Positions 20,640 to 32,160 are shown, counted from the first letter of the stretch. The stretch is 64,000 nt of DNA from Triatoma infestans (GCA_011037195.1 JAAEAF010002584.1:55300-119299), one strand, 5' to 3'. Notes: generated by a model from the sequence alone, not told the origin. A program made the numbers and translations.

Positions 20640-22130
20640 ACTGGATTTTAATTTTTAAATGAAGGAACGGATTAGGTTAATAGTAGCGCTCTGGACTCGC
20701 ACGTGGTAGTCAGTTTACTGAGTGTTTTTTTTACTTTTTTGCAATTTCCTTCAAAATGGCTCAAACAAGGATTATATCTAAATTAGGAATATAAATTACC
20801 CATATAAAGGAACTACATCTTTTATTTGAAACTTATTTCCGGAATAAAAAAAAAATTAGAGAGGTTTTGGAGAATTGGGGGGGTTAGGCCTTTGCTCTTA
20901 AGTTTCATTTAAGTATATTATTATTTGATCCTATATAATGTTAATAAGAATTACATGTGTTGTCGAAATTCCGTGATTGAAGAAGATCTCTAAGCCAGAA
21001 GTTTTTTTTTTTTTTTTTTCAGTTTTTCTACGACTTTCTCGATAAAGATACCAAACTAGTTTCTTTGAACATATATGTCGATAAATAAGGCCTCTTTAAC
21101 CCCTCCAATTAATCCCGTGAGTGGTAGGGATTTTTCAAAAAGGTACGACGACTTTTTACTTTCTCTTACTCTCCTAGTAAGAGGAAGTATTTTAATCTTG
21201 TTAAATTTTCGATATCGAGTTTTCACCGGAAATATCCGTTTTGAGGTCCCCTGAGTCCAAAAAAAAGTGGTTTTTAGCAAATGGTCCGTGTGTCTATGTG
21301 TATGTGAACAGCATAGCTCAAAAATGAAAAATCGTAGAAAGTTGAAACTTGATATTCCGTTTAGGTATCACCATGGCATCTTACTGGTGGGTCATCTATC
21401 CAAATTCCACAACCGGAAGTACCACTTTACCTGTTTTTTTTTTTTTTACTTTTTTGCGTTTTTCTCAAAAATGGTTCAGACGATTTTTATCAAACATTAT
21501 ATATCAACTACACCAACAAAGAGCTAGAACTTTTATTTGAAATGTTTCTCTAGGAAAATTCATTTAAGAGCCATTATTGTGGAGGGGTGGGGTTAGGTTT
21601 TCATTTAAAGTGCTATTTCAGTTTATTAAACAATTCTATCATCTAAATAATGTTAATTAGAATTGAATATGTTTTTGAAATTACGAGTTTCAAAAAAAAA
21701 ATCAGATAACCGGAAGTGCGTTTACATTACCACTTTACTAAATGATTTTTTTTTCACTTTTTCGCGATTTTCTCAAAAAAGACTCCGACAATTTTCTTGA
21801 AACTTCCTATATAAACTAAGCATACAATGATCTACAACTTTTATTTAAAATATTTCTCTAGGAAAATTCATTTAAGGGCAATAGTTGATTATACAATTCT
21901 ATCATCCAAATAAAATTAATTAGAAATAAATAGATGGCTAAAATTCCAAGTTTCAAGAAAATTAGTAAACTGGAAGTGCGCTTTTACTGAACAGGTTTTT
22001 TCAGTTTTCGACGAATTTCATTAAATTTGGTACACAAACTATAAAATTTGTCAATTATAATTTTGAGAACTGGAGTAAGAGAAAGTTGTGTGAGTGTTTC
22101 ACATCAGATTTTTGAGTTTTATTCAGTAGG
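20640..22130 (+). repeat. Modular dispersed repeat R, copy 2 (best copy)
   Basis: The main unit begins at ACTTTCTCTTACTCTCCTAG (about 21157) and ends GGAGTAAGAGAAAGTTGTGT (about 22073-22092), so both ends carry the inverse sequence ACTTTCTCTTACTCC. It opens with AATTTTCGATATCGAGTTTT, then GGAAATATCCGTTTTGAGG and CATAGCTCAAAAATGAAAAA. Modules then start at CCGGAAGT sites near 21413, 21710 and 21970, a period of roughly 260-300 bp. The part 20640-21150 is another diverged module set. No protein is encoded and the class is unknown to me. Confidence 0.7.
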
Positions 22131-22497
22131 AAAAAAGACGTCCAAAGAATCTGCTGTGATTATTGTATTAGGTCAAGTTGTTCCATTAATTTTCAGTGTT
22201 TAATTGTTAATTATATTTCAAGTTGTATTAAGCATTTATGTTTTCTTTTTCTAATCCCACATATGTATACTAACAACACATTTATAGACCTATCACTTTT
22301 TTTGAAACCTTTTTTTTTGGAATAATTAGATTTTAGGGGGTTTTGGAAGAACTGGAAGTTGGACCTTCAATTAATTGTCATGGTTGGGTTTTTTTTTTCA
22401 GCTAAATAAATAAATTTGATATATAATTTGCTTAAAAGAAATTTATGTGATTTATTATACAACAGTTATAATATCTAAAATGTCCGTACCTATATTT

Positions 22498-22758
22498 GTT
22501 TTGGTGGTTGGTTCCGCAGAGCTGGAAAGCATCAGAGATATTTTCCGTCGTAGCCTGCTTCATTTTGTGGTCATCGGCCGGTTTCAGGCGTTCGCCCATC
22601 TTCAGGATGCTTTTTCAGACAGTGTAACAACACAGACTTGCACAGAGCAAAGTTAGTTTACACAGTAAGAGTAACGCATCCTGAAGATGGGCGAACGCCC
22701 GAAACCGGTCGATGATCACAAAATGAAGCAGGCTACCACGGAAAATGTCTCTGATCCT
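22498..22758. mobile_element. Palindromic hammerhead-bearing element, family I, copy 1
   Basis: Inverted arms read GGTTCCGCAGAGCTGGAAAG (left, plus strand) and TCCTGAAGATGGGCGAACG onward (right). The flanking direct repeat is TACCTATATTT at 22487-22497 and 22759-22769. The right arm stops after GTCTCTGATCC, about 30 bases short of the left arm's outer end. The right-arm ribozyme motif is intact (22677-22714). In the left arm the GUC is altered to GCC. Confidence 0.8.
22677..22714 (+). ncRNA. Hammerhead-ribozyme-like motif (family I)
   Basis: Stem I CAUC/GAUG, box CUGAAGA, extra U, stem II GGGC/GCCC with GAAC loop, GAAA, self-complementary ACCGGU as stem III, and cleavage triplet GUC. All conserved core bases are present apart from the extra U. 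Confidence 0.65.
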
Positions 22759-22769
22759 TACCTATATTT

Positions 22770-23215
22770 TAATTAATAACATTTAATCATAAATATATAA
22801 TAATTAATATTTTATAACATGTATAAAAATAACATTTTTTTTGTTTTTAAATCAATTACTAAATACATAACAAACCACAACCTTAACATATAAAATATAT
22901 CAGAATAATGATTAATATATTGCTGTAAAAATGTCGTATGAAAGAAATAACACACAAATAAGAATTGATGATTTTTTTTTACTCTTTTGACTTGTTTTTT
23001 TTTTTATTATGTGAGGAGGAATTTAGGACTTTGAATTTTTTAGCGAAAAGTTCCAAGAAATAATTAGCGACCAAAAATGAGCAAATTGTAATTTAAAGAA
23101 AATTTAAGATTTGTGGTGGAAAGAAAATAAGTTGTTTATGCCTGCTCGGATAGTCAGCCTGTTTTGAATTCGCTGAGTTCTTGTATCTTCATCTCCAAAA
23201 TTTGTGTTAGAATGT
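22770..23215. other. Unassigned AT-rich stretch
   Basis: Nothing recognised. Confidence 0.4.
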
Positions 23216-23219
23216 TCTA

Positions 23220-23705
23220 CAAGACTAGAATAGCTTTGTTTCTCTAAGGATGTAATTTGTAGTCTGTTTACCAGGTCATATGAAAATTCTAGGAAATTTG
23301 ATGGTAGATAAGGTTGGCCAAAATTGAGCCTCTCTCCACTTCACTAGTCCTGAGCCTAGTGTTTGCTTGTCCTTGGACTCATGTCTGTCAGACTTCCAGG
23401 CATGAGCAACTTCACAGTATTCATTCCTGTTGGGTGAGCTCAGTGACTTCATCGGCACACTCAGATGCTCATTGGGTGTCCTCACAAGGATCATAATGAG
23501 ATGTTGCACTGTGTTTCATGAACCCCTCTCAGACATCTGATTAGATCCTTTACTGGGCTTAAAGAGATATTTCTACGTAATGGGGCTCATTGGTTTGTGA
23601 GCTAATTAGGTTATTTGTCTTTGGGACAATTACGTAGGCTCAGAAGGGCTTTGAATATCGTAGACTTGATCCCTCCTAACTGACGAATAATAATAATAGT
23701 AATTA
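23220..23705 (+). pseudogene. LINE 3' end with RNase H remnant and TAA-repeat tail
   Basis: The + strand contains a decayed RNase H segment (CLPGHMKILGNLMVD; family form W.PGH.G..GNE.AD) and aligns with 45150-45760 through the same C-terminal region. Both copies end in a short TAA repeat: GACGAATAATAATAATAG here and ACAAATAATAATAATATC at 45752. TAA-repeat 3' tails are characteristic of I-type LINEs, which also encode RNase H. Multiple stops show that it is dead. Confidence 0.6.
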
Positions 23706-24710
23706 AAAAAAAATATTAATAATAATAAAGAGAAAATACAGAAAATCAGTTAATTTTTCCCAACCAACATCTCAGATCCTGAAATCTTAAAATAAAATAC
23801 CTGTGAAATCAGAGGTTAAGAACCTAATTAAAAACAGTTTTTTTTATTTAAAAAATACGAACATAATAGAATTAAATTTACGATCTTGTTGAATATAACC
23901 AATAATAATATCATTTTCCCCCCAGGTTCCATGCTAAGAAAACATATATCTAAGTTTGAACACAAACAGCCTGGAACATGTTATAAATAAAGGTTTATCT
24001 TAACAATAAATATTGTTGCTCTGTCTTGGGGACAGTGTTTAATTTAGTAACTCTGTGTGTTTTACTTTGAGAAAGACTAGTCTTCTGTATAGATAATGTC
24101 TATAGTGTATGACTGAAATAGTATAAACTATGATCATAGATAAAGATGTTCTAGGAGTAATTATATTTATAACTTTGATGGGTTATGTATTTAGTTCTGT
24201 ATTTAACATTAGTTTTTTAAATCACTTTAATCCTTAAGCATTTTTTTTTTGTTATAAATTAGAATTTGATTTTCCAACTTTAGGCTAAAATAGATTTAAT
24301 TATTTTCTCATAATGCTGTAGAAAGTAAGTATTGCGATCTTGTCCAATTTTTGTAGTTTTAAACTTTCACCTGAAATACAAATTTAGACGTTCCCAGAGA
24401 ACAGTTCATATAAAGCTCAAACATTATATTGCGTGTAGATTACTCCACCACACCTGGCGAATCGAAATCCATCTACCTGACGCGATTTTATTCATGAATC
24501 TTATTTTTTTTTTCTTTTTCTTTTTTTTTTTTTTTTTTTTTTTTGACACTTTGTATATTTATCTAAACACATTAATGCGTATATGAAAAAGTTTGTAAAG
24601 AAAGTTTATTTCAAGAGCACTGATAAATCTAAGATGTTTGTTAAATTTCTAATGTTATTTGTTTTTTGTAGAATGTTATTGGCGCTGTCTTCTACATTAC
24701 CATCACTTCA
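23706..24710. other. Unassigned AT-rich stretch with a long T tract
   Basis: T-rich low-complexity run at about 24504-24544. No gene or repeat recognised. The open frame across the T tract is chance. Confidence 0.4.
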
Positions 24711-24711
24711 T

Positions 24712-24890
24712 AGTTGTTGTGATTGGTTCCGCAGAGCTGTAAAAGCATCAGAGATATTTTCTGTGATAGCTTGCCGCTACTTTTTATGGTCATCAATCAG
24801 TCTTTCAGAGGCGTTCGCCAATCATCAGGATGTTTTTTTTTTTAATCAGAACTGTGATAATATAGACTTCTTGCACTGAGCAAATTTAGT
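24712..24890 (-). repeat. Single decayed arm of palindrome family I
   Basis: It matches the outer arm of family I (GATTGGTTCCGCAGAGCTG, then AAGCATCAGAGATATTTTC). Its ribozyme region is damaged: on the minus strand CTGATGA is followed by a disrupted stem II, and GAAA by GACTGATTGATG. No second arm is present. Confidence 0.55.
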
Positions 24891-24937
24891 CTCTGATAAG
24901 TAAACAACTGATTACCGGTATTGTGACGCAATTTTAT

Positions 24938-25580
24938 TGTAATGACATGGCAAGGTCATAGCAATGTCAAACCTTCACAACACATAACAAAGAAAGAATA
25001 ATTTATAACTAGTGGCCTAGCCGGCTGCTGTCTTCAAGACAAGGCCGCGGCCAAACAAACAAAACCAAGGGTCGATGCTTTACATCAAAGCAAGCAACCG
25101 CTAAGGCTGGCCACTGACCTAAATCACTGGTCACCGAAATAACCAAGGTCGCACAAGGTCGCACACTAGGACAGATGTCTTGGTGTGAGTGTTGCTAACA
25201 CTAATATATAAACTTCGCCCCATTGGAAGAGGGGATGATTATGTGATTATACTTCATACGTCTTCAAGATTATTATATGAGCAGCAATTTCCGCGTCCCT
25301 ATACAGTTTTTATATATACTTATTTCCTTAGTTGTGCACCTTAGTTCATTTATTTTAATCATTCTAAATTATTAGTTATTTATCTCCTATTTATTTCTAA
25401 GTATTTCTTGTTAATAGTTACCATTACTCACGTTTAAATTATTGTACAAATGCAGTCTATTTTTATAAATTCCGTGTTAATACTTCGAGCACTAACTTCC
25501 AAAAATCTCTAAACTAACTTCCGCCCTCTTCAAGACATCAACTACATACCTCAGGAATCACAATAAACGATTCCACTACA
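24938..25580 (+). repeat. LTR, family D, copy 2
   Basis: It starts TGTAATGACATGGCAAGG and follows the 2461-3116 copy block by block to CGATTCCACTACA at 25580. Right after it comes TCTGGTGGTATCACGGTGGG and then a second ATAAACGATTACACTACA ending at 25631, so the end is partly duplicated or the LTR is followed by internal sequence. No target duplication seen. Confidence 0.65.
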
Positions 25581-25639
25581 TCTGGTGGTATCACGGTGGG
25601 ATCAGATCATACGATAAACGATTACACTACAATATATAT

Positions 25640-26050
25640 TTTACTATATCACTGAGTAAGAAGAGAAGAGATAATGAAGGTAGGGTGATCGAACGAAAAG
25701 TTATGATGTTGGTAGCTTGTTGAATATAGAATGACAACGTTGGCTGGTGTGAGTTGTTTGAAGAGCAATGTGACTAGAAAGCCATTTTTGATGGCTTGAT
25801 GGTATAACTGGTCCCTTTAAAGTTTATATGACTAATGTTAAGCACCTCAGATGGTGGAATTTTATTCTTTTAGTGCTAGAGACACCTTCTTGGTGAGTTA
25901 TTGGCCGTTGAAGTTCATTCTCATTTATCCAATTAATTGCGTTTATACATAGTTTAATTACATTTAGAAGTTCAGTGGTGACGCCTCGAAGCGGCTGCTA
26001 ATGAAATTACTTGGCGCAGATTGTTTCCATGGCGAATTTGCTGCTTTGTT
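25640..26050 (-). repeat. Decayed LINE-derived repeat fragment
   Basis: GTTATGATGTTGGTAGCTTG and the following 150 bases resemble 9430-9560 and 58810-58890. No frame is readable. Confidence 0.35.
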
Positions 26051-26057
26051 TCCATTA

Positions 26058-26321
26058 CATAAAAAAAAAAAACCTATGGCGCAACAGCCCATTGCCAAGT
26101 CTTGCCAGACAGCGATTTGAATAAGGGGAGGCGTGTGGTAAGCACGCCGCAGTTCCCATTGCCGTTTTATTCCGGCCTTCGCTACCTAGGGCGCTACTAA
26201 CTGTAGCTTTCCATTTTTTATCACGATCCTGGGTCAACACCAACTTTGCCCTTACGAGAATCGAACCCTGAATTCTCGCACGAAAGGCGAATGCGCTAGC
26301 CACTAGACCAACGTGTGAGGA
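26058..26321 (-). repeat. tRNA-derived SINE, family A
   Basis: On the minus strand the head reads TTGGTCTAGTGGCTAGCGCA (A box) and GGTTCGATTCTC (B box, 26256-26267), a classic RNA polymerase III promoter from a tRNA. A unique body follows, ending CTGTTGCGCCATAGG, then a T run at 26059-26071 (T on the SINE strand). A truncated copy is at 53868-53946. A T-rich instead of A-rich tail is unusual. Confidence 0.8.
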
Positions 26322-26344
26322 CTTCTATTACATAATATTTACGA

Positions 26345-26520
26345 AATACTTTGCGAGGAGAAAGAGTATATAGATAGGGTAGAGTGACCAAGCGAAAAGT
26401 GACGATGTTGTTTGCTAAGCCGATATTATATGCTTTATGTGTGACTTGGCTTGATAGAACTCTTGCTTGTCCTAATAGGCAATTCGGCTATCTTAATGCG
26501 AACTCTTTTACTTCTATAAA
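26345..26520 (-). repeat. Decayed LINE-derived repeat fragment
   Basis: GTGACCAAGCGAAAAGTGAC and flanks resemble 25680-25700 and 9450-9480. It may be the continuation of the repeat at 25640 split by the SINE insertion. Confidence 0.3.
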
Positions 26521-27024
26521 ACACTTTTCGATAATAAGATCACCAAGTTAACTGGATACACTTGATTGCTTTACATAAGCAGTTGCATGATATACTTTGA
26601 GAATTTTGTCGCAATCTCTTAGGAAGAGATTATTTAGTATGGCAGATCCTTCTTGGCTATTTCCTTTTTGACTACTTGTTCATACTTAAATACACCCATG
26701 TTCAATTTAAACAGACTCAAGCACTGAATTTATAGAGCATTTATAACATTCGTGCTATTAAGATTATGTCTCATTTGTCCGTTCAGTGCAGTGGGCGTGA
26801 CAGTGCGATAAGAACTCATTGGCAACATAAAGATAAAGCTTTCAATTGCTCGCTATAGTGAATTTCCTTTTTCAGAGGACTGTTTGTTCCATTATGTCAT
26901 TATTTAAAATTATAATTATGAAGTGTCGATAATTTTTAGCAGAATGCCTTAAAATTTTATTTTAATAGTTTTTCATTCAAATAATAATTCTAATAATTTT
27001 TTATTATTTTCTTTTTTTTTCCAG

Positions 27025-27112
27025 AGTATATAATTAGCGGAAGTCCGAGATCGTATCCAGTAAAATCTCCGGAATATATGAACGACCTCAATGGCACAAT
27101 TCAGTCGCACAG
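27025..27112 (+). CDS. Candidate internal exon of an unidentified host gene
   Basis: An 88-bp segment is preceded by a strong polypyrimidine tract and TTTTCCAG, and followed by CACAG then GTTAGA, so both splice sites are plausible. Of the three + frames, only the one starting at 27027 is open. It encodes 28 residues plus a split codon, including SGSPRSYPVK followed by SPEYMNDLNGTIQSHR. Composition is clearly less AT-rich than the flanks. I do not recognise the protein. Exon phase: two bases, then 28 codons, then two bases. If real, the sequence on both sides is intron, and the surrounding mobile elements are intronic insertions. Moderate confidence: it rests on splice context and composition, with no homology. 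Confidence 0.5.
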
Positions 27113-28320
27113 GTTAGAAGAATTTCATTTTACATAATATACATTTATTTTATTGATTAAATATATAATTTTCTAGAAAAATCTTTCAATTAAAAAATTT
27201 TATGTCATTTTTCTACTAAAGTTTCATAACAACAATTCATTAACACCTATGTATGATTAAACTGGATATATAAATTGTATGGATACATAAATATCATTCA
27301 TTTACTTTGATTATATTCTCGATATCATTGTATTTGAGTAGATTATTACTTTATTGGTACTGCTTGTATCATAGCTTGATTTTGTGTTCATATTTAAATT
27401 ATTTTTTGAAATATACGATGTTGGCAAAGAAAAGTTTTTAATTATACAAGATCTTTCTTCATTAAAAAATACTGGCATATCAGGTGGATTATAAAGGTTA
27501 ATTCCATCAAAAGTAAATATATATATATATCCCTCACATTTTAACGAGCCATTCTTCCAACCAACCTCCTCATAGTAATATTAACTGTTGATAAAATCCC
27601 AATACTTAGGACTTTATCTCGACAAACGACTTACATGGAATCCGCATATCTATTTAAAAAGACTGGTACTCATCAGATGATACAAATTTCTTTCTGACTA
27701 GAGACCGACTCACAAAACTTTCTCTTGAAAACAAAAGTGTTATTTACAGCACTGCAGAAGTGAAGAATATCCAGTGTAATGAATGTCCAAACACAGATGA
27801 ATGATTTTGGTTTAAACCATTCCTATGGTGTTCACTCCTTTCAGTCAAAAATCCACAGGAGATTTACCGACGCTTTCTTCTATGTGTCCAATCTGACCCT
27901 ACATATTGACCCAAAAATCTCTTTTGTTTATCAGATAATAAAAATTCCGATATAAAAAATTCTGAAACTTCACATCCAACAATCCTAAATCCTACTCCTC
28001 CTCCCACTCTTTCCTCCCCCTCACCATTCCAATGCCAGAAGATTAAAACGCCGCTAGCCCTACGATCACCTTTCTTCAATTTAACCAAATCTTACTAGTG
28101 CTCAAAATTAGTGGCCTTCCTTCCTCTATTTTTATAGGGAATTATTTGCTTGTAGAAAGAAAATCTACCGAGAACTATTGTGATCACATCCATTGAGAGG
28201 CATCTCCTAACAAGTTTTTCATTCTTCGTATTTTGCGATTGCACTAAAAAATCGCTTATTGTACTTGTTGTATCGCTGTGATTGTCTACTGAATAGTCTA
28301 AACAATAGTAATAATAAAAC
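27113..28320 (+). other. Probable intron, no repeat recognised
   Basis: AT-rich sequence with a (TA)n run near 27517-27530. The C-rich strip at 27990-28025 yields a minus-strand open frame with no recognisable motif. Confidence 0.35.
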
Positions 28321-28324
28321 TTTC

Positions 28325-28550
28325 GAGGTAAGGGAATAGCCAAGTGGTTAGCACACTGGACTCTTACGCAGAGGTCCAGTGCTGCTCTTAGAGTTTTTCT
28401 TTCTAGGAGCCTCTACAGCTCAGTGTCCGATGATGGACAGTGTTGCCTATAGCGAGAGAACACTGTCGGAGGCCCGCAGTCCCTGAGAAGGCTCCGTGCA
28501 CCAATGGCCGTAGATGATGACGCGCCTTAAAGTAAAAAAATAAAATAAAA
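28325..28550 (+). repeat. tRNA-derived SINE, family B, near-complete copy
   Basis: The head carries an A box within ATAGCCAAGTGGTTAGCACA and a damaged B box. The body contains CTAGGAGCCTCTACAGCTC and GATGGACAGTGTTGCC, and it ends CGCGCCTTAAAG with an A-rich tail. Two minus-strand copies are in the window. Confidence 0.75.
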
Positions 28551-28771
28551 CTTTCGATGAAGATATATTAAATTATGAAACTAAAAGACTGGAAGTATTA
28601 CAATCATTAAATTAATTTTATATAATACACTAGCTTTCAAAAAGTTATTGGCTTATCTCTATTTTTAAGGGGAATTATTTATTTATTGTGTGAAAAACAC
28701 ATCATCATGTGATGGATGCCAGAAATATAAAAATATATTTAATTTGAAATAATCAAAAATATCAAGAAAAA

Positions 28772-29200
28772 TGTAACATTCCCTTGCATAAAGGACTATT
28801 CAGGTAGAAGACCACTATTGTCTTTTAGAGTTCATGAACTTGATAGCATTGTGTACCCCTTCTTCTCACAAGGGAAGATTTGAACGAACAATTAGAAGAC
28901 ATTCCTTCAAGAACAGTTTTGAAACAGACATCGAAGCAAAACACTTCAGGAATCAGTGCCAGATATAAGTTAAAACATAAGAGTTTATTCCAACTAATTT
29001 CAGTAAATTAATAAGCATATTGCTGTGTTATTTAATAGCATATAAATATCTTTAAAGATAATATATTTTATTTAATCTACCAGTGTTTTCTTAATTATTC
29101 TTATTACTTCTCTCTCTTAAAACTTACAAACACAAGCCCTTTTACAAAACCGCTCACGCCACAAGCTACCACTAGTCTACAACACATCACACCAATTACA
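28772..29200 (-). repeat. Solo LTR, family A/B, 'B' type 3' end
   Basis: A 429-bp unit, on the minus strand starting TGTAATTGGTGTGATG and ending GCAAGGGAATGTTACA. The TGTAA...TTACA ends are perfect inverted 5-mers. The flanks are A-rich on the left and TTTCA on the right, with no target duplication. Confidence 0.75.
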
Positions 29201-30940
29201 TTTCAATCATATTAACATATAATTATTATATCTGTAAAGACCAGGCTTAGTAGAAAGAAATATATTAAATGAAGCACTATTTAGTCTAAAATGCTGAACT
29301 GAGGATGTCAGGAATGTGAGGCGAACGATAACTAAACTGCTAAAAGTTACACTAGAACAAAACATGCGGTGAACGCAACATTAACTGATAAATACGCCAT
29401 TTTTTTTTGCCCAGTTTTCATTAATTACACTCGTTACAGAATTCGAACGGATGTCTTTAAAGGCTTCAGAAATTCTTTCTTTAAATTTTCCTACCATAAA
29501 CTTTACTTTTTATTTGAGATGCAGAAATAAAAGATTTCGAAACTAACTTTCTAATTCCCAATTGGACTTACACACGTTATTTACGAATTCTTAGAATAGA
29601 TTTTTTACTTTCTCTTATTTTTTTTTAATGGTTGGTTATTAAATGAGAAAAATCCGTTGAATATTCCGATGAGATATTGTATGCCTTCTGATTGAGCTAT
29701 TTATTATTCCACATTGTTTTTGAGTTTAATCAAATAAGTCAAAATCATGTTAATATTAGTTGTTCAACATGGGCACCAATATTTAACTGATAAAATGATC
29801 TGTAAAATCTTGCCCAAAATATAGAAAAATTTGCGAAGAGCATAAATTATTCCCCATGCATTTGGCTGTAGTTATTTTCGGTCGTTTGCACTCCATTTTT
29901 TGCTAACAGCTTTGCACTCTAGTGTTGAATTTTTTAGATTCACTAGAAACATGTTTTACGCTATTAGAGGAAGCTCATTGCAACCATGTCAAATTGTCTA
30001 AATTGTGAGATTCATCGGAATTACGATGAAGCATTATGAACTTTGAAGTTCAAGGTCTACGAAACAAATCTTTTTAGAGTTATATATTATATATATATAT
30101 ATATATTGTAACATGATTTGTATGGGGGGTGGTACATTAAATATGTTTATTTATATTTAATTATTATAATTCATATTTGGATCTTCTCAAAAGGGATCTC
30201 GTGAGGTCTGTGTTTATAACAGAAGTTGGAGAGGATGTAAAAACAATTAAATATATAGATTCAAAAAATATATAATTAAAATAAAAAGTATATGTTAAAA
30301 ATTAATAAATACAATATTGAGATACAACAACATAAGTTTTTTGCCATTTAGGAGAAACTGCTTTTTATAAAACTTACATATTTTCTGACTTGAAGAAGGT
30401 TGGGTTTCTTGGGGCATTTCCACCACTCACTACTGTAACATGACTTTTTCTAATGACAGCCTTCACTCTTTTTATGGTACAAATTTTGAACTGACCTCCT
30501 TCCCTAAAAGGGTCCACCTCATATATTCTACCTCCACCCCGGAGAAAGTGAGAAGTGGGAAATTCCCTTTGTCTTAAATAAATATAATGATAGGGGTAGG
30601 CCAGGTATCTCTGACTCAACTAACTGTTTCTTTTGTGCCTTCCAACCTTCAAAAAAACCCAAATTTATAAATATATACATCGGAAAAATTCCTTACTTTA
30701 CAATCATAAAATATATAACAAGAATATATTTCGATACAATTTACATTTATTAATTCGCCCAAAGATGTACACATTACAATATATATATATATAATAAAAC
30801 TCTTTGATAAATAAATTGTGCTTCTAATATTTCTGTGTTTCATTATAGCGTTGTCATGCAGTCTGCAATATAACAAATTAGTAGCTTTCAGTTGTATTCG
30901 GTCCAAAAACCAAAGTATAATATAAAGTTCGGCTCTCCAA
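29201..30940. other. Unassigned AT-rich stretch
   Basis: (TA)n runs at about 30088-30107 and 30779-30793. The minus-strand open frame 30374-30619 shows no known domain. No repeat homology was seen. Confidence 0.4.
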
Positions 30941-30952
30941 TACCTATATATG

Positions 30953-31260
30953 TTGTTGTAGTGGTTGGTTCCGCAGAGCTGGAAAGCATCAGAGACATTT
31001 TTCCGTGTTTGCCTGCTTCATTTTATGGTCATCGACTGGTTTTGGGCGTTCGCCCATCTTCAGGATACGTTTTTCAGACAGTGTGACAACACAGACTTGC
31101 ACAGAGCAAATTCTCTCTCACTCAGAGTGTGTAAAATTGAATTTGCTCCGTGCAAGTCTGGGTTGTCACACTGTCTGAGAAACGCATCCTGAAAATGGGC
31201 GAACGCCCGAAACCGGTCGATGACCACAAAATGAAAAATGTCCATGGGAAATGTCTCTGA
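30953..31260. mobile_element. Palindromic hammerhead-bearing element, family I, copy 2
   Basis: Inverted arms of about 140 bp meet near 31110-31140 (TTCTCTCTCACTCAGAGTGT). The flanking direct repeat is TACCTATATATG at 30941-30952 and 31261-31272. The right arm ends at GTCTCTGA, about 30 bases short of the left outer end. The right ribozyme core is CUGAAAA (31189-31195) where CUGAAGA is expected, a change at an essential G, so it is probably inactive. Confidence 0.8.
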
Positions 31261-31272
31261 TACCTATATATG

Positions 31273-32160
31273 AACATAAAGTCAACTATATTTTAGTCGT
31301 ATCAGTAGAAATTTGTCAAATGAACTGAATTTCGTCAATTTACTTTTATTTAGTTTCGGATTTTGGATCAAAATGCTCAATCTAAAGAACAAATAAAATT
31401 CTTTGTTCCATGTTATCACCAAAACGTTTAAACACGTAACATAAATTCCAAAATCGATGATAATAATGACATAAAGGACAAAAGTCATAGTTTTATTATG
31501 CATATTAGGAAAATCTACTTTAAAACAAAAATGATATGTCTAGTATGAGTTTTGTAAGAACAAACTCATACAAATTTGAAGTTTATGTGTAAATGGAATG
31601 AACCGCATATACAAAACGTAGGTAATTGGCCAGGTATCAGTTGTAACAAAACTAGATATTTCTACTTGTCAAACAACTAACGCTCCATCTCTCCCCTCTT
31701 TTAAACTAAGAGCTAACACAGCCTATGCTAATTTGGAGGAATATTGTCAGCACTGTGAAATGTTCTCCACCAGATCTAGCTAGTTCTCCACTAGTTTCCT
31801 CCACAAACTAATTCAATTGGCAAGTTGAAATCGCATTAGAGAGACTAATCAAGGACCAGTATGGTTGCCTCTTACTATGGGCCAGCACTACGAACGAAGC
31901 TCTAAGCTAGACCCTAACTGTACCCAGGACCAATTTGCAGTGGTTATTGTTTGTTGGTATAACATGATACTCTCTGGAATTCATCACCTTCTCTCTTACT
32001 TCTGTTCACTTTAACAATAATATGATCGTTATTTCTCTTGCTATTAGCAAGGTGGGATTTGCAATGTTTACCCAGACTAAGATACATAGTTTGTTATCCA
32101 AAATGAAGCCAATATTTGACTCCGCTGATTTTGGATGATTTTATTGCTTTCTCGCATAAG
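31273..32160. other. Unassigned stretch
   Basis: No gene or repeat recognised. Confidence 0.4.

Noticed and set aside
24332..24586. 84-codon frame including a run of Phe
   Set aside because: The Phe run is a poly-T tract, so this is not a gene.
26055..26303. 82-codon minus frame
   Set aside because: It is the translation of a tRNA-derived SINE.
26290..26320. tRNA-like A box suggesting a functional tRNA
   Set aside because: The cloverleaf is not complete and the unit continues into a SINE body. A second copy exists at 53868.
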